Notes: generated by a model not told the origin, from the sequence alone. 64,000 nucleotides of DNA from Hymenobacter lapidiphilus (GCF_003417065.2 NZ_QVLT01000002.1:158505-222504); one strand, 5' to 3'. Positions 17,747 to 27,472 are shown, counted from the first letter of the stretch. Numbers and translations: made by a program.

Positions 17747-17825
17747 CGTAGTGCTTGCTAGTGCTTTGTGCTTAAGTCGGCCAGAAGATCCGGTAAGGGT
17801 ATGATGGAACGAGCTAAGCACAAAA
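17747..17825. repeat. Degenerate copy of the GTGCTTAG inverted repeat
   Basis: Short complementary segments CTTTGTGCTTAAG (left) and GCTAAGCACAAAA (right) flank a spacer between the convergent ytxJ and osmC genes. Pairing is about 11-12 bp and weaker than in the other copies. Confidence 0.45.
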
Positions 17826-17834
17826 CAACAGCCG

Positions 17835-18242
17835 CTAAGCGTTGTAGTCAAACTGAACCTGCTGCTTTATCTCGGGGTTCAGGCTGAGTGCTACCGGGCA
17901 GGTTTTGGCGGCCCGCTCAAGCAGGGTGCGCTCCTTTTCGGGTAGCGACGCCGGCAGCCGGAACGTCAGGTCAATCTGCCCGATGCGGCGTGGGTCGCTG
18001 AGCATGTGCTTGGTGGTGTCCCAGCTGGCACTGCTCAGGTCGAGGCCATGCCGCTCGGCCACGATGCCCATAATGGTCATCATGCACGAGCCCAGGGCCG
18101 AGCACACCAGGTCGGTGGGCGAAAACGCTTCGCCTCTTCCTTGGTTATCGGTAGGGGCATCGGTCAGAATGGTGTTGCCCGAGGCGACGTGGGTGGCTTC
18201 GGTGCGCAGCTGGCCGGCGTAGCGGGCGGAAATGGTGCTCAT
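17835..18242 (-). CDS. OsmC family peroxiredoxin-like protein
   Basis: A 135-residue OsmC/YhfA-type protein that likely reduces organic hydroperoxides; cytosolic dimer by family. The N-terminal strand holds GxxLRTEATH, followed by FSPTDLVCSALGSCMMTIMG with the peroxidatic-type cysteine near residues 46-53, and the second conserved cysteine in KTCPVALSL near 114. Facing ytxJ on the opposite strand, both are thiol-redox genes. Confidence 0.9.
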   Translation of the reverse strand: MSTISARYAGQLRTEATHVASGNTILTDAPTDNQGRGEAFSPTDLVCSALGSCMMTIMGIVAERHGLDLSSASWDTTKHMLSDPRRIGQIDLTFRLPASLPEKERTLLERAAKTCPVALSLNPEIKQQVQFDYNA

Positions 18243-18344
18243 AAGAAACAGGTAAACAGGCGAAGTATGCGGGCTAATTTACGTACTTTCGGAGGGGTTG
18301 GCAGCCAGCGGCAGCCGGCCCCGTCGTTTTTCAACCGACTCTCT

Positions 18345-19178
18345 ATGTATTCCCGACCCGTACGCACAGTTGCCAGCCTGGGCAGCACGTTGCTGCTGGC
18401 CCTGCTGGCAGCCCCGCAGGCACAGGCACAGCGCAAGCCGCGGCCTGTTGCCCCGGCCCGGCCTAGCATCAGCAACGACCAGCCCTCCTATAGCAAAGAG
18501 TTTACGTACGGCGTCAACTTTAATACCCGCGGTGGCCTGTTGGGCGGTGTAGCCGTGCGCTCCACGCGCCTGCTCAACCAAGACTGGGCCCGGTTCTGGA
18601 GCCTGGAGCTGGTAGAGGTAAAGCACCCGAAAGAGGAGAAGGCCACCATATCCAGCCGCACAGCTGGCATAACGGGAACCATAGTGCCGGGGAAAAGCAA
18701 CTACTTTTTTGTGGCGCGGCCCAGCATAGGCTTGCAGCGCGTGCTGTTTCGTAAAGCGCCCGACGCGGGTGTACAGGTAAACGGCCTGCTGGGCGGCGGC
18801 CCCTCAATTGGCCTTCTGATGCCTTATTACATCAACTACAACTACCAGGACCCCAACGGTGGCCCGCTCGATGTGCGGGCCGAGCAGTACGACCCGGCCA
18901 AACACACGGGCCCGGGTGGCAGCATTCTGGACCGCGCCCCGCTATTTGCCGGCGTGGGCGAAACCAAGCCCCTGGTGGGAGCCCACATACGCGGGGCGCT
19001 CAGCTTTGAATTCGGCCGTTACCGCGACGCGGTAACCGGCGTTGAGGTGGGCGTGCTGGCGGAGGCCTACGCCAAAACCCCGGTCATTATCCGCAACCAG
19101 CTGACGGAGGACAGCGCCATCAACGACCGTTTTCTGCCCTCGGTGTACCTCACAGTTTACATAGGCAGCCGCCACTAA
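18345..19178 (+). CDS. Predicted outer-membrane beta-barrel protein
   Basis: A 277-residue exported protein. Signal peptide [22 protein letters not shown]...AQA, then alternating short amphipathic strands typical of small Bacteroidota barrels ([70 protein letters not shown]) and a terminal strand [11 protein letters not shown]. No named family recognised. Start is the ATG of the signal peptide; a TACTTTCG near-match to the -7 element lies at about 18283. Confidence 0.7.
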   Translation: MYSRPVRTVASLGSTLLLALLAAPQAQAQRKPRPVAPARPSISNDQPSYSKEFTYGVNFNTRGGLLGGVAVRSTRLLNQDWARFWSLELVEVKHPKEEKATISSRTAGITGTIVPGKSNYFFVARPSIGLQRVLFRKAPDAGVQVNGLLGGGPSIGLLMPYYINYNYQDPNGGPLDVRAEQYDPAKHTGPGGSILDRAPLFAGVGETKPLVGAHIRGALSFEFGRYRDAVTGVEVGVLAEAYAKTPVIIRNQLTEDSAINDRFLPSVYLTVYIGSRH

Positions 19179-19204
19179 GCGCTCCTTTTGGCGGGTTATG
19201 TAAA

Positions 19205-19257
19205 GAGCATAAGGGAGAAAGGCCAAAACAACCCGGCCTTTTATCCCTTATGCTTTT
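19205..19257. terminator. Nested-stem terminator before lipA
   Basis: GCATAAGGGA (19207-19216) pairs with TCCCTTATGC (19244-19253) around an inner GGCC-based stem, followed by TTTT. It terminates the upstream barrel gene. Confidence 0.7.
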
Positions 19258-19291
19258 ATCATTCATGCCTTATCCTCATCCCCATTCCTCG

Positions 19292-19299
19292 TACCTTTG
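19292..19299 (+). promoter_or_regulatory. -7 element TACCTTTG directly before lipA
   Basis: Exact match; only four bases separate it from ATG 19304, as at pheS. Implies a leaderless transcript if used. Confidence 0.6.
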
Positions 19300-19303
19300 T
19301 GCT

Positions 19304-20209
19304 ATGGATGATTTGTTGCTGACTCTGCCCATTATTCAGCCCGAAGCGGCCGCCCCTGCCAAGGCCCGCAAGCCCGACTGGCTGCGCGTGAAGCTGCCGG
19401 TAGGCCCGGCTTATGCCAACGTGCGCCGCCTCGTCGACGAGCACAAGCTGCACACCATCTGCGAAAGCGGCAACTGCCCTAATATGGGCGAGTGCTGGGG
19501 CGCGGGCACGGCCACGTTCATGATTCTGGGCAACATCTGCACCCGTTCATGCTCGTTCTGCGCCGTGGCCACCGGCCGGCCCTCCGAGCTCGACCTGGAT
19601 GAGCCCCGCCGCGTGGCCGAGGCCATTCAGCTGATGGGCGTAAAGCACGCCGTGCTTACCAGCGTGAACCGCGACGAGCTGAAGGACCGCGGGGCCAGCG
19701 TGTGGTACGAAACCGTGGTGCAAACCAAGCAGCTCAGCCCCGCCACCACCATCGAAACCCTGATTCCGGACGTGAAGGCCAACTGGGCCGCACTCGATAC
19801 CATGATTGCCGGCGGCCAGGAAGTGGTGTCGCACAACATGGAAACTGTGGGCAGCCTCTACCGCCTCGTGCGCCCCCAGGGCAAGTACGACCGGAGCCTG
19901 GAGCAAATCCGGCGGACCAAGCAGGCCGGTAAACGCACCAAGTCGGGCATTATGCTGGGCCTGGGCGAAACCAAGGACGAGATGTACCAGGCTATGGACG
20001 ACCTCGTGGCCCACGGCCTCGATATCCTCACGCTGGGCCAATACTTGCAGCCTACCAAGCGCCACATTGAGGTAGCCGAGTTCATCCACCCCGACCTGTT
20101 TGCCCACTACCGCGAGGAGGGCCTGCGCCGGGGCTTAAAGTATGTGGAAAGCGGCCCGCTGGTGCGCTCCAGCTACCACGCCGAGCGCCACGTGAACGTG
20201 CCTATCTAG
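19304..20209 (+). CDS. lipA: Lipoyl synthase
   Basis: Radical-SAM enzyme inserting two sulfurs into octanoyl-protein to make lipoyl cofactor, needed by the 2-oxoacid dehydrogenase complexes. In 301 residues it shows the auxiliary cluster motif [12 protein letters not shown], the radical-[14 protein letters not shown]-type [39 protein letters not shown] and the terminal RSSYHAE serine ligand motif. ATG 19304 was chosen over an earlier in-frame ATG because it follows the -7 element. The TAG stop is within the duplicated target site of the downstream insertion sequence, which left the gene intact. Confidence 0.97.
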   Translation: MDDLLLTLPIIQPEAAAPAKARKPDWLRVKLPVGPAYANVRRLVDEHKLHTICESGNCPNMGECWGAGTATFMILGNICTRSCSFCAVATGRPSELDLDEPRRVAEAIQLMGVKHAVLTSVNRDELKDRGASVWYETVVQTKQLSPATTIETLIPDVKANWAALDTMIAGGQEVVSHNMETVGSLYRLVRPQGKYDRSLEQIRRTKQAGKRTKSGIMLGLGETKDEMYQAMDDLVAHGLDILTLGQYLQPTKRHIEVAEFIHPDLFAHYREEGLRRGLKYVESGPLVRSSYHAERHVNVPI

Positions 20210-20212
20210 ACG
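20205..20212. repeat. Target-site duplication, left copy (TCTAGACG)
   Basis: Matches 21057-21064 exactly and flanks the insertion sequence. It includes the lipA stop codon TAG. Confidence 0.8.
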
Positions 20213-21056
20213 GCCTGTTATGCACTGGTAGCGTAATTTGGGGTATGGCACAGCGAAGTGGTTACCCCAGCGACGTAACGGATGACGAATGGACATTTGT
20301 AGCGCCTTACTTGTCCCTGGTGCGCGAAGACGCCTCGCAACGGCAGCACGCGCTCCGGGCCGTGTTCAACGCCCTGCGCTACCTGGTCAAAACCGGCTGC
20401 GGCTGGCGCTACCTGCCCCACGACCTGCCGCCCTGGCCGGCAGTCTACCAGCAATGGGCGCGCTGGCGCGATAACCGGTGTTTTGAGCACATGATGGCCG
20501 ATTTGCGCGAGTTGGCCCGCGTGCTGGCCGGACGTGAGGCCGAGCCCACGGCCGTCATTTTGGACTCGCGCACCCTGCAAAGCACGCCCGAAAGCGGCGC
20601 CCGCGCCGGTTACGACGGGGCCAAACGACGCAAGGGTAGCAAGGTACACGTGGCCGTCGACACGCTGGGTCACCTGCTGGCCGCGGTCGTCACGCCAGCC
20701 AACGTGACCGACCGCGGGCAGGTTGATGCGCTCTGTGAGCGGGTGCAGCAGGTCACAGGCCAAAAAGTGCAGGTGGCGTATATAGATCAGGGCTACACGG
20801 GCGAAGACGCCGCGTACGCCGCGGCCGTGCACGATATTGACTTACAGGTTATTGCCAAGCCCGAAGGCCAACCCGGCTTTGTGCTGCTGCCCCGCCGCTG
20901 GGTCGTCGAGCGCAGCTTCGGCTGGGCCGCCCGCTTCCGCCGTCTGGCTCGCGACTACGAACGCCTGGCCCTGACCATGCAGCAATTCCACTTCCTGGCC
21001 TTCGCTACACTCTTGCTGGCAAAAGACGTTTTCCGCGCCACCAGTCTATAACAGGC
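20213..21056 (+). mobile_element. 844-bp IS5-superfamily insertion sequence
   Basis: Terminal inverted repeats at 20213-20233 and 21036-21056 match at 18 of 21 positions and start GCCTGTTAT on both ends. They are flanked by the 8-bp direct repeat TCTAGACG. One complete transposase gene fills the element. Removing the element and one repeat copy rejoins ...CCTATCTAGACG with GCCTGACTGG, giving a plausible empty site. The intact frame, good ends and perfect flanking repeat suggest a recent insertion. Confidence 0.93.
20245..21051 (+). CDS. IS5-family DDE transposase
   Basis: A 268-residue single-frame transposase. N-terminal YPSDVTDDEW helix-turn-helix-like region with GCGWRYLPHDLPPW, as in the DUF4096/IS402-type domain. 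Catalytic residues are visible as ILDSRT (first Asp, near 111), YIDQGYTG (second Asp, near 178) and RRWVVERSFGW (Glu, near 221). The stop codon lies inside the right terminal repeat. Not broken, so likely active. Confidence 0.95.
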   Translation: MAQRSGYPSDVTDDEWTFVAPYLSLVREDASQRQHALRAVFNALRYLVKTGCGWRYLPHDLPPWPAVYQQWARWRDNRCFEHMMADLRELARVLAGREAEPTAVILDSRTLQSTPESGARAGYDGAKRRKGSKVHVAVDTLGHLLAAVVTPANVTDRGQVDALCERVQQVTGQKVQVAYIDQGYTGEDAAYAAAVHDIDLQVIAKPEGQPGFVLLPRRWVVERSFGWAARFRRLARDYERLALTMQQFHFLAFATLLLAKDVFRATSL

Positions 21057-21064
21057 TCTAGACG
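21057..21064. repeat. Target-site duplication, right copy (TCTAGACG)
   Basis: Direct repeat of 20205-20212, immediately after the right end of the insertion sequence. Confidence 0.8.
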
Positions 21065-21116
21065 GCCTGACTGGCCACGCGACCCGCTTTCGAGCTACCA
21101 AAAGGCTTATTTCAAC

Positions 21117-21149
21117 AAAAAGACCTTTCCGCAAACCGGAAAGCTTTTT
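21117..21149 (+). terminator. Terminator originally serving lipA
   Basis: CTTTCCG / CGGAAAG stem extended by AAAAAG / CTTTTT arms. The insertion sequence now separates it from lipA by about 0.9 kb. Confidence 0.8.
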
Positions 21150-21272
21150 GGTGAGAGCCGGTAGGGTCGGTAATTTCGGCGGTAGCTGCTAGGGGGAGTG
21201 GCTGGCCAGAGTGGTCTTGGCTGAAGGCCAGCCACCTCTCAGTTCTCCTTTATAAGGCTGCTTGTTTCTGCT

Positions 21273-22550
21273 ATGATCCTTCGTAAACTTTCCCGCAACC
21301 TCACGTTCTGGGTGCTGTTTTCCATCGTGGCCGGGGTTCTGCTCGGCCACTTCCGGCCCGCCGTGGCCGTGCAGATGGAGCCGCTGGGCCGGCACTTCAT
21401 CAATGTGGTCAAGCTGTTTATCAATCCCATTATCTTCCTCACCATTACGGTGGGCATCAGCTCGATGGGCGACCTTAAAAAGGTGGGGCGCATTGGGGGT
21501 AAGGCCCTGCTGTACTTTGAGGTGATAACCACGCTGGCCTTGCTCATTGGCGTAGGCGTGGCGGCCCTGGTACGCCCCGGCGACGGCGTGGCAATGGTTG
21601 GCAGCCCGGCTACCGCCAGCGTAGGCGAGTACACCGAGCGGGCTGCCGGCTTCTCGTGGAGCCACTTTCTGGCCGATAACCTCACGCTGCAGGTATTGCT
21701 GATTGCCATTGTGCTGGGCATGCTGCTGAGCCGGTACGCGGGCCGTCAACCCCTTATCGACCGGCTGAAAACAGCCTCGGTTTATGTGTTTCGGGGGCTG
21801 CGCTGGGTGATGATGCTGGCCCCTGTCGGCGCATTTGGGGGTATGGCTTTTACCATTGGCAAATACGGCCTGAGTACGCTGCTGCCGCTGGGCAAGCTGA
21901 TGATAACGGTGTACCTGACCATGGCCCTGTTCATTTTTGTAGTGCTGGGGGCCATCATGCGCTATTGCCGGGTAAGCCTGTGGGCCTTTCTGCGCTACAT
22001 CCGGGCCGAGCTGCTTATTGTGCTGGGCACGTCCTCATCGGAGGCCGGTTTGCCGGGGCTCATGGAGAAGCTCGTGGGCATGGGCTGCGCCCGGCCGGTG
22101 GTGGGGCTGGTAGTGCCCACCGGCTACTCCTTCAACCTCGATGGCACGACCATTTACCTCTCGCTGGCCACTATTTTCCTGGCTCAGGTATTCCACGTCG
22201 AGCTATCGGTAATGCAGCTGCTGACGATGGTGGGCATTCTGATGGTGACTAGTAAAGGTGCGGCCGGCGTAACGGGCAGCGGCTTTGTGGTGCTGGCCAG
22301 CACGCTCACCGCACTTAAAGTTATTCCGGTCGCAGGCCTGGCGCTGCTGCTGGGCGTGGATAGGTTTATGTCGGAGGCCCGCTCCATCACCAACTTCATC
22401 GGCAACGGCGTGGCTACCATTTTTCTGGCCCACCATGAAGGCGCCCTCGACCATGAGCAGGCCGCCGCCGCGCTGGGGCTGCGACCCATTGCGGTTGCCG
22501 GCCCGGCGGCAACCACAGCGGCACCGCTACTGTCCGAAAAGGCCGGCTGA
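21273..22550 (+). CDS. Dicarboxylate/amino acid:cation symporter (DAACS family)
   Basis: Inner-membrane sodium- or proton-coupled carrier for C4-dicarboxylates or acidic amino acids. 425 residues with about eight membrane segments and two re-entrant loops. The serine-rich hairpin LGTSSSEAGLP is near residue 250 and the substrate/cation motif GYSFNLDGTTIY near 285. GAAGVTGSGF gives the second hairpin, where DctA proteins have a similar Thr/Ser-rich loop. Most like DctA, but the substrate cannot be fixed from sequence. A strong terminator follows. Confidence 0.93.
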   Translation: MILRKLSRNLTFWVLFSIVAGVLLGHFRPAVAVQMEPLGRHFINVVKLFINPIIFLTITVGISSMGDLKKVGRIGGKALLYFEVITTLALLIGVGVAALVRPGDGVAMVGSPATASVGEYTERAAGFSWSHFLADNLTLQVLLIAIVLGMLLSRYAGRQPLIDRLKTASVYVFRGLRWVMMLAPVGAFGGMAFTIGKYGLSTLLPLGKLMITVYLTMALFIFVVLGAIMRYCRVSLWAFLRYIRAELLIVLGTSSSEAGLPGLMEKLVGMGCARPVVGLVVPTGYSFNLDGTTIYLSLATIFLAQVFHVELSVMQLLTMVGILMVTSKGAAGVTGSGFVVLASTLTALKVIPVAGLALLLGVDRFMSEARSITNFIGNGVATIFLAHHEGALDHEQAAAALGLRPIAVAGPAATTAAPLLSEKAG

Positions 22551-22590
22551 CTGCCCTCACAAGGGCATTACAACACCGCTATTCAAACGC

Positions 22591-22625
22591 AAAAACCCCC
22601 GCCAGATTTGCTGGCGGGGGTTTTT
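22591..22625. terminator. Bidirectional intrinsic terminator
   Basis: A 15-bp perfect stem AAAAACCCCCGCCAG / CTGGCGGGGGTTTTT with loop ATTTG, between convergent genes. Confidence 0.95.
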
Positions 22626-22643
22626 GTATTTAGATGAGGCCGC

Positions 22644-23276
22644 TTACTCGCGGTATGCCTGCGAATTGGTAGGTCGGCCGTCCTGGGGAGGGTAGTTGCC
22701 CAGAATGCTGGTGACGATGCGCTGCACCTCGACCTCCGAAATAGTCTGGTTATCGACCTGGGCCTGGCCCTGGCCGCGCCACGCCAGCTCTTTGCGGCTG
22801 GCATCCACGAAATCCAGAATGAGCGTGCCGGCTTTGTACTCGGTTACGTAGCCGCGGTTGTAGAGGCTGCCATAGCCGTAGCCATACCCATAGTAGGGGT
22901 TGCCATAAGGGCCATAGGGCGAGCTTACGGCCCGCTGCTTGTCCTCTACGCGGGCACTGTAGGCTACGTACACATCGGGCGTGGCCGTGGCCTCTACCAT
23001 CGTCATGCCTTTCGCGCCGAGCTGCTGCTCCACAGCCGTCCGGATACGCTTATCCAGAAACGACTCGTACCCCCGCGCCGGGCCACCCTCCGTGTCGGTG
23101 CGCTGCTGCGGATACCAGGCCCAGGTGCGGTAGGCCCGGAAGTTGACGGAGTGGTCGTAGTCGGAGGTGACGCCTACGCGGGCGGCAGTGGTGCAGCTGG
23201 TGGCACCCAGCAGCAAGCCAAAGCCCAGCACAGAGTAAGCCAACGGGCGGAGCAGAAAGCGGGATATACGATTCAT
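22644..23276 (-). CDS. DUF4136 lipoprotein
   Basis: A 210-residue lipoprotein with lipobox LLGATSC near residue 28. The DUF4136 pattern is clear: SDYDHSVNFRAYRTWAWYP, a LDKRIRTAVEQQLGAKG helix, a DVYVAYSARVEDK strand and a terminal GTLILDFVDASRKELAWRGQGQA block. A Gly/Tyr-rich loop (YGPYGNPYYGYGYGYG) lies near residue 125. Predicted outer-membrane-anchored; molecular role of the family is not known. Confidence 0.9.
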   Translation of the reverse strand: MNRISRFLLRPLAYSVLGFGLLLGATSCTTAARVGVTSDYDHSVNFRAYRTWAWYPQQRTDTEGGPARGYESFLDKRIRTAVEQQLGAKGMTMVEATATPDVYVAYSARVEDKQRAVSSPYGPYGNPYYGYGYGYGSLYNRGYVTEYKAGTLILDFVDASRKELAWRGQGQAQVDNQTISEVEVQRIVTSILGNYPPQDGRPTNSQAYRE

Positions 23277-23488
23277 AGGAGTAAAAAAGGCGGTAGAAAA
23301 ACCATTTGCGGGCTATACTAAGGCCGCGTACCGGTACAGGTAAACAACAGCCCCGGCTACCCAGACGTTCCCGCAACGCAGTGCAGCCTCCCGGGGTGGG
23401 GTAGTAGAATTATAAACGCCCGAAGTTGCCCCGCGACTATAATTGTGGTTATCTTTTGTCGAAATTGTCGTTTCCTGATTTGATACTC

Positions 23489-23788
23489 ATGAAGAAAACC
23501 GTACTCTATCTGGGCACTTTGGCTCTGCTATCTGCCTCCTGCAGCTCCTCGCGCGACGACTCCCGCTCGCGCCGCCCCGACGCCGCCCCGGTAGCCCATA
23601 CATCGGTAGTCGAGTGCATTCTCTACGACGGCATGACCAAGACCTCCAAGCAGCTGACGACCCTGGCTGCCGGCAGCGAAGTGCAGGTAATGGACACGGT
23701 GAGTGCCTACTTTGTGAAAGTGCGCGTAACGGCGGCCGGCAAAACCGAGTCGGGCTACATGTACCGTACCTGCTTCGGTAAGCAGTAG
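23489..23788 (+). CDS. Small lipoprotein with possible SH3-like domain
   Basis: A 99-residue protein. MKKTVLYLGTLALLSASCSSS is a lipoprotein signal with lipobox near residue 18. The mature part (about 35-95) has short strands, ECILYDGMTKTSKQLTTLAAGSEVQVMDTVSAYFVKVRV, the spacing of a bacterial SH3 domain, and ends in GYMYRTCFGKQ. Two cysteines of the mature domain might pair. Role unknown. Confidence 0.65.
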   Translation: MKKTVLYLGTLALLSASCSSSRDDSRSRRPDAAPVAHTSVVECILYDGMTKTSKQLTTLAAGSEVQVMDTVSAYFVKVRVTAAGKTESGYMYRTCFGKQ

Positions 23789-23880
23789 CAGCAGCAGCAG
23801 CCACTGGCCGGCTGCTTTGGTGGCCCGGCCCGGTGCCGGTTGCGAATCCGGCGTATCTTCGGGGTCTGTTTATTCGTGCC

Positions 23881-26800
23881 ATGGCTGCTACTCCCGCTTC
23901 TGCTCCCACCCCCGAAAGCCTGGCTGCCGAGCTGGCCCAGGAACGCCGGCTCCGACAGGCGGCCGAAGGCCAGGTGGCTGGCCTGCGCCGCCACCTGGCC
24001 TCCACGCAGCGCACTGTTGGCCGGCTCACCGACAGTATTACGCGCCTGACCCAAAACCTGCGCGTGGCCGTGCTGGTGGCCCACCAGAACGGTACAGTTG
24101 CGCTGCTTAACCAGGAGTTTTGCGACCTGTTTGGCATCAGTGAAGCCCTGCCGCTGGGCCAGCTCGACTGCCCGGTAGAGCCGCTGCTGGAAACCCTGCA
24201 GGCCCACACCGCCCGGCCCGAACTGGCCCGCCAGCGCCTCGATGCGCTGCGCCAGGCCAACCAGCGGGTGCTGGGTCAGGATCTGGAGCTGGCCGACGGA
24301 ACGGTGCTTGAACTGGACTTTGTACCCCTCAGCGGCCCCGACGAGCTGGTGGCGGCCGGCTATCTGCTCTCGTTTCGCGACGTAACGCAGGCCCGCCGGG
24401 CCGAGCAGTACCTGCACTCACTCTCGCGCATTCCGGGCCAGGACCCCAACCTGATTCTGCGGCTGCACGCCGATGGCCGGCTGCTGTACAGCAACCCGGC
24501 GGCCGAGGCGTTGCGCCTCGAATACCTGCAGCCGGAGGCCGAGCCGGCGCTGGCCGGGCAGTTGTACGCGGCCGCCTGCCAGGCCCTCGGCACGCAGGAG
24601 CTGGTGCAGCTGGAAGTCGATTTCGGGCCGCGCTGCTTTCAGCTGGCCATCACGCCCTTCCCCGACGACCAGTACGCCAACCTCTACCTGACCGATATTA
24701 CCCCGCTCAAGGAAGCCGAAAAGCGCTTGGCCGAGCAGCAGGAGTTCTACGAAACTGTGCTCAACCAGCTGCCCGCCGATGTGGCTGTGTTTGATGCCCG
24801 GCACCGCTACCAGTTCGTTAACCCGGCCGCTATCCGCAACGACAAGCTGCGCCACTGGATTATCGGCCACGACGACTTTGAGTATGCCGCCTACCGCCGG
24901 CGCTCCGACAAGCAGGCCCGGCACCGCCGCCAGCAGTTCGAGCAGGTGGTAAGCCAGCGCGTTACGCTGGCCTGGGAGGAGCATCTGATGGGTCATGATG
25001 GTGCGCGGCTGGCCCTGCGCCACATGGCCCCCGTGTTTACGCCGGCCGGCGAGCTGCGCATGGTTATTGGCTACGGCATCGACATAACCGACCGCTACAA
25101 CGCCGAAGAGCTGCTGCGCCAGCGCGAAGCCGAGCTGCGAGAAAACCAGGCGTTCATCCGGGCCGTAGTCGATACAACGCCCAGCGCTATCTGGGCTACT
25201 GATGGCCGGGCAAACGTGCTGTTCAGCAACCGCACCTTCAACGAGCTGCTCGAACTCAGCAGCCACCGCCAGAGCCCCGAGCCCGGCAGTATGGCTGCCC
25301 GGGAGTTGGAAGAATTTACTGCCTCCGATGAGTTTGTGCTGCGCACGGGGCAGGAGCTGGTGCACGAAAACACCTTCACGCTGCGCAATGGCACCACCAT
25401 GTGGCTGCAAACCGTGAAGCGCCCGCTGGTGCGGGCCGATGGCAGCGTGAACGTGCTGGGAGTAAGTACCGACATCACGGAGATGAAAAATGCCCGGCAG
25501 ACCCTGGAGAAAAGCACCAAGCAGTACCGCGACCTGATGCAGTACTCCCAGGCCCTGATCTGCACCCACGACCTGACCGGCCGGATTTTGTCGGTGAACC
25601 CGGCCGCGGCCCAGCTGGTAGGCGCCGCGCCCGAACGACTGGTGGGCCGCATGCTGCGCGAAATTCTCGACCCGGGCTTCCACGACGAGCTCGGGAAGTA
25701 CCTGCGCCAGGCCCACGAGCAGCAGCAGCTTACGGGCCTGCTCACGCTCAGCGGCCCCGACGGCCGGCTCCATCACCTCATCTACGACAACTACCGGGTA
25801 GAGGAGCCCGGCGAGAAACCCTACGTAATTGCCTATGGCCAGGAAATAACCGAGCGCCTGCTGGCCGAAAAAGAGCTGATTCGGGCTAAGGAGGAAGCAG
25901 AAAACACCGCCCAGGCCAAGGAAAATTTCCTGGCCAACATGAGTCACGAAATCCGCACACCCATCAACGGCATTTTGGGGATGGCCGGGCTGCTGGCCAA
26001 AACGCCGCTCAACGAAACCCAGCAGGAACACCTGCGGATTCTGCGCAGCTCGGGCCGCCATTTGCTCACCGTTATCAACGATGTGCTCGACGTAGCGAAA
26101 ATGGAAGCCGGCCAGCTGGAGCTCGAACGGGTGCCGTTCGATATCTGCCAGTCGGTTAAGGAAGCCGTGCAGACCCTGGCTTACCGGGCCGAGGAGAAGG
26201 GCCTTGATTTCCGGGTAAAGCCCCTCGAGCTGCCCCTTTCGCTGGTGGTGGGCGACCCCGGCCGGCTCAACCAGATCCTGCTCAATCTGCTCAGCAACGC
26301 CCTCAAGTTCACCCACCAGGGCTGCGTGGAGCTCGGCGGCCGCCTGCTGCACGAAACCGATACGGAGCTGGCCCTGGAGTTCTGCGTACGCGACACCGGC
26401 ATTGGCATTGCGCCCGACAAGCAGGAAAGCATCTTCGAAAACTTTGCCCAGGCCTACGCTGATATTTCGCGGCGCTTCGGGGGCACGGGCCTGGGCCTGA
26501 CCATCAGCCGGCGGCTGGTGGAGCAGCTGGGCGGCCGCATGTGGGTGGAAAGCGCCGAGGGGCAGGGCAGTGCGTTCTATTTCACGCTCACGCTCCCCAA
26601 GGCGGGCAAGCTGGCCCCGGCCCCCGCACCCCGACCCCTGCCCGACTATGGCCGGCTCCGGGGCCGGCGGGTACTACTGGTCGAAGACCACCCCGTCAAT
26701 CAGCAGCTGGCCCTGCTGATGCTGGAAGGCTGGGCCGTGGAAGCGCACGTAGCTTCCGACGGCCCCGAGGCCCTGCACCAACTCGAAGCCCGCCTCTACG

Positions 26801-27471
26801 ATGTGGTGCTGATGGATATCCAGATGCCCGGCATGAGCGGCCTCGATGTAGCCCACGAGCTGCGCCGCCACCCCGACCCCCACCGGGCTAATACGCCCGT
26901 AATTGCCCTCACAGCCAACGTGATGCGCTCCGATAACGACGCCTACCGCGCCGCCGGCCTCGATTATCTGTCGAAACCGTTTGAGGAAGATGAGCTGTTT
27001 CATAAGCTCGAAGCCAACCTGCGGCCCGTGGCGGTTGCCGTTCTGGAAATTCAGCCTGTTCCGCCTCTGCCCGTAGTCGCGGCCGAGCCAGAGGCAGCGG
27101 TACTGCCCGGGTCCGTTCCAACCCTGTTCGACCTCACCCGGCTGCGCGATACGGCCCACGGCAGCAGCATTTTCATGCAGAAAATTATTGGCTCGTTTCG
27201 CACGCACACGCCGCTGGTCGTGAGCCAGCTGCGCGAAGCCGCCGCTGCCGCCGACTGGCCCGCCGTGGGCATGCTGGCCCACAAGCTACGCCCCTCGCTG
27301 CAGCTGCTGAGCATCGGTAGTACCGAGGAGGCCATTGCCCTGCTCGAACCTCTCTCGCGCCCCACTACCTATGCCCTGCCCGACTCCGATATCTTGCTGA
27401 GCGCCACCTTTGCGCTGGCCGAAACGCTCACCGCCGCCGTCGAGCAACTCGGTACGGTGCGGGTGGAATAG
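23881..27471 (+). CDS. Hybrid sensor histidine kinase, multi-PAS, receiver and HPt
   Basis: A 1196-residue kinase with no membrane segment, so predicted cytosolic. N-terminal coiled coil (about 15-55), then about five PAS-like domains (60-165, 178-285, 300-410, 420-540, 545-660), HisKA with phospho-acceptor His689 (SHEIRTP), ATPase domain with NLLSNALKF, DTGIGI and GGTGLGL, a receiver with phospho-acceptor Asp979 (LMDIQMPG), and a C-terminal HPt with likely phospho-His1134 (AHKLRPS). This is a BarA-like phosphorelay in one protein. ATG 23881 precedes the coiled coil. The LytTR regulator on the facing strand is a natural partner candidate. Confidence 0.94.
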   Translation: MAATPASAPTPESLAAELAQERRLRQAAEGQVAGLRRHLASTQRTVGRLTDSITRLTQNLRVAVLVAHQNGTVALLNQEFCDLFGISEALPLGQLDCPVEPLLETLQAHTARPELARQRLDALRQANQRVLGQDLELADGTVLELDFVPLSGPDELVAAGYLLSFRDVTQARRAEQYLHSLSRIPGQDPNLILRLHADGRLLYSNPAAEALRLEYLQPEAEPALAGQLYAAACQALGTQELVQLEVDFGPRCFQLAITPFPDDQYANLYLTDITPLKEAEKRLAEQQEFYETVLNQLPADVAVFDARHRYQFVNPAAIRNDKLRHWIIGHDDFEYAAYRRRSDKQARHRRQQFEQVVSQRVTLAWEEHLMGHDGARLALRHMAPVFTPAGELRMVIGYGIDITDRYNAEELLRQREAELRENQAFIRAVVDTTPSAIWATDGRANVLFSNRTFNELLELSSHRQSPEPGSMAARELEEFTASDEFVLRTGQELVHENTFTLRNGTTMWLQTVKRPLVRADGSVNVLGVSTDITEMKNARQTLEKSTKQYRDLMQYSQALICTHDLTGRILSVNPAAAQLVGAAPERLVGRMLREILDPGFHDELGKYLRQAHEQQQLTGLLTLSGPDGRLHHLIYDNYRVEEPGEKPYVIAYGQEITERLLAEKELIRAKEEAENTAQAKENFLANMSHEIRTPINGILGMAGLLAKTPLNETQQEHLRILRSSGRHLLTVINDVLDVAKMEAGQLELERVPFDICQSVKEAVQTLAYRAEEKGLDFRVKPLELPLSLVVGDPGRLNQILLNLLSNALKFTHQGCVELGGRLLHETDTELALEFCVRDTGIGIAPDKQESIFENFAQAYADISRRFGGTGLGLTISRRLVEQLGGRMWVESAEGQGSAFYFTLTLPKAGKLAPAPAPRPLPDYGRLRGRRVLLVEDHPVNQQLALLMLEGWAVEAHVASDGPEALHQLEARLYDVVLMDIQMPGMSGLDVAHELRRHPDPHRANTPVIALTANVMRSDNDAYRAAGLDYLSKPFEEDELFHKLEANLRPVAVAVLEIQPVPPLPVVAAEPEAAVLPGSVPTLFDLTRLRDTAHGSSIFMQKIIGSFRTHTPLVVSQLREAAAAADWPAVGMLAHKLRPSLQLLSIGSTEEAIALLEPLSRPTTYALPDSDILLSATFALAETLTAAVEQLGTVRVE

Positions 27472-27472
27472 T

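Noticed and set aside
24418..26352. 644-codon minus-strand frame inside the hybrid kinase gene
   Set aside because: The opposite strand has PAS, HisKA and receiver motifs throughout; long shadows are normal at this GC content.
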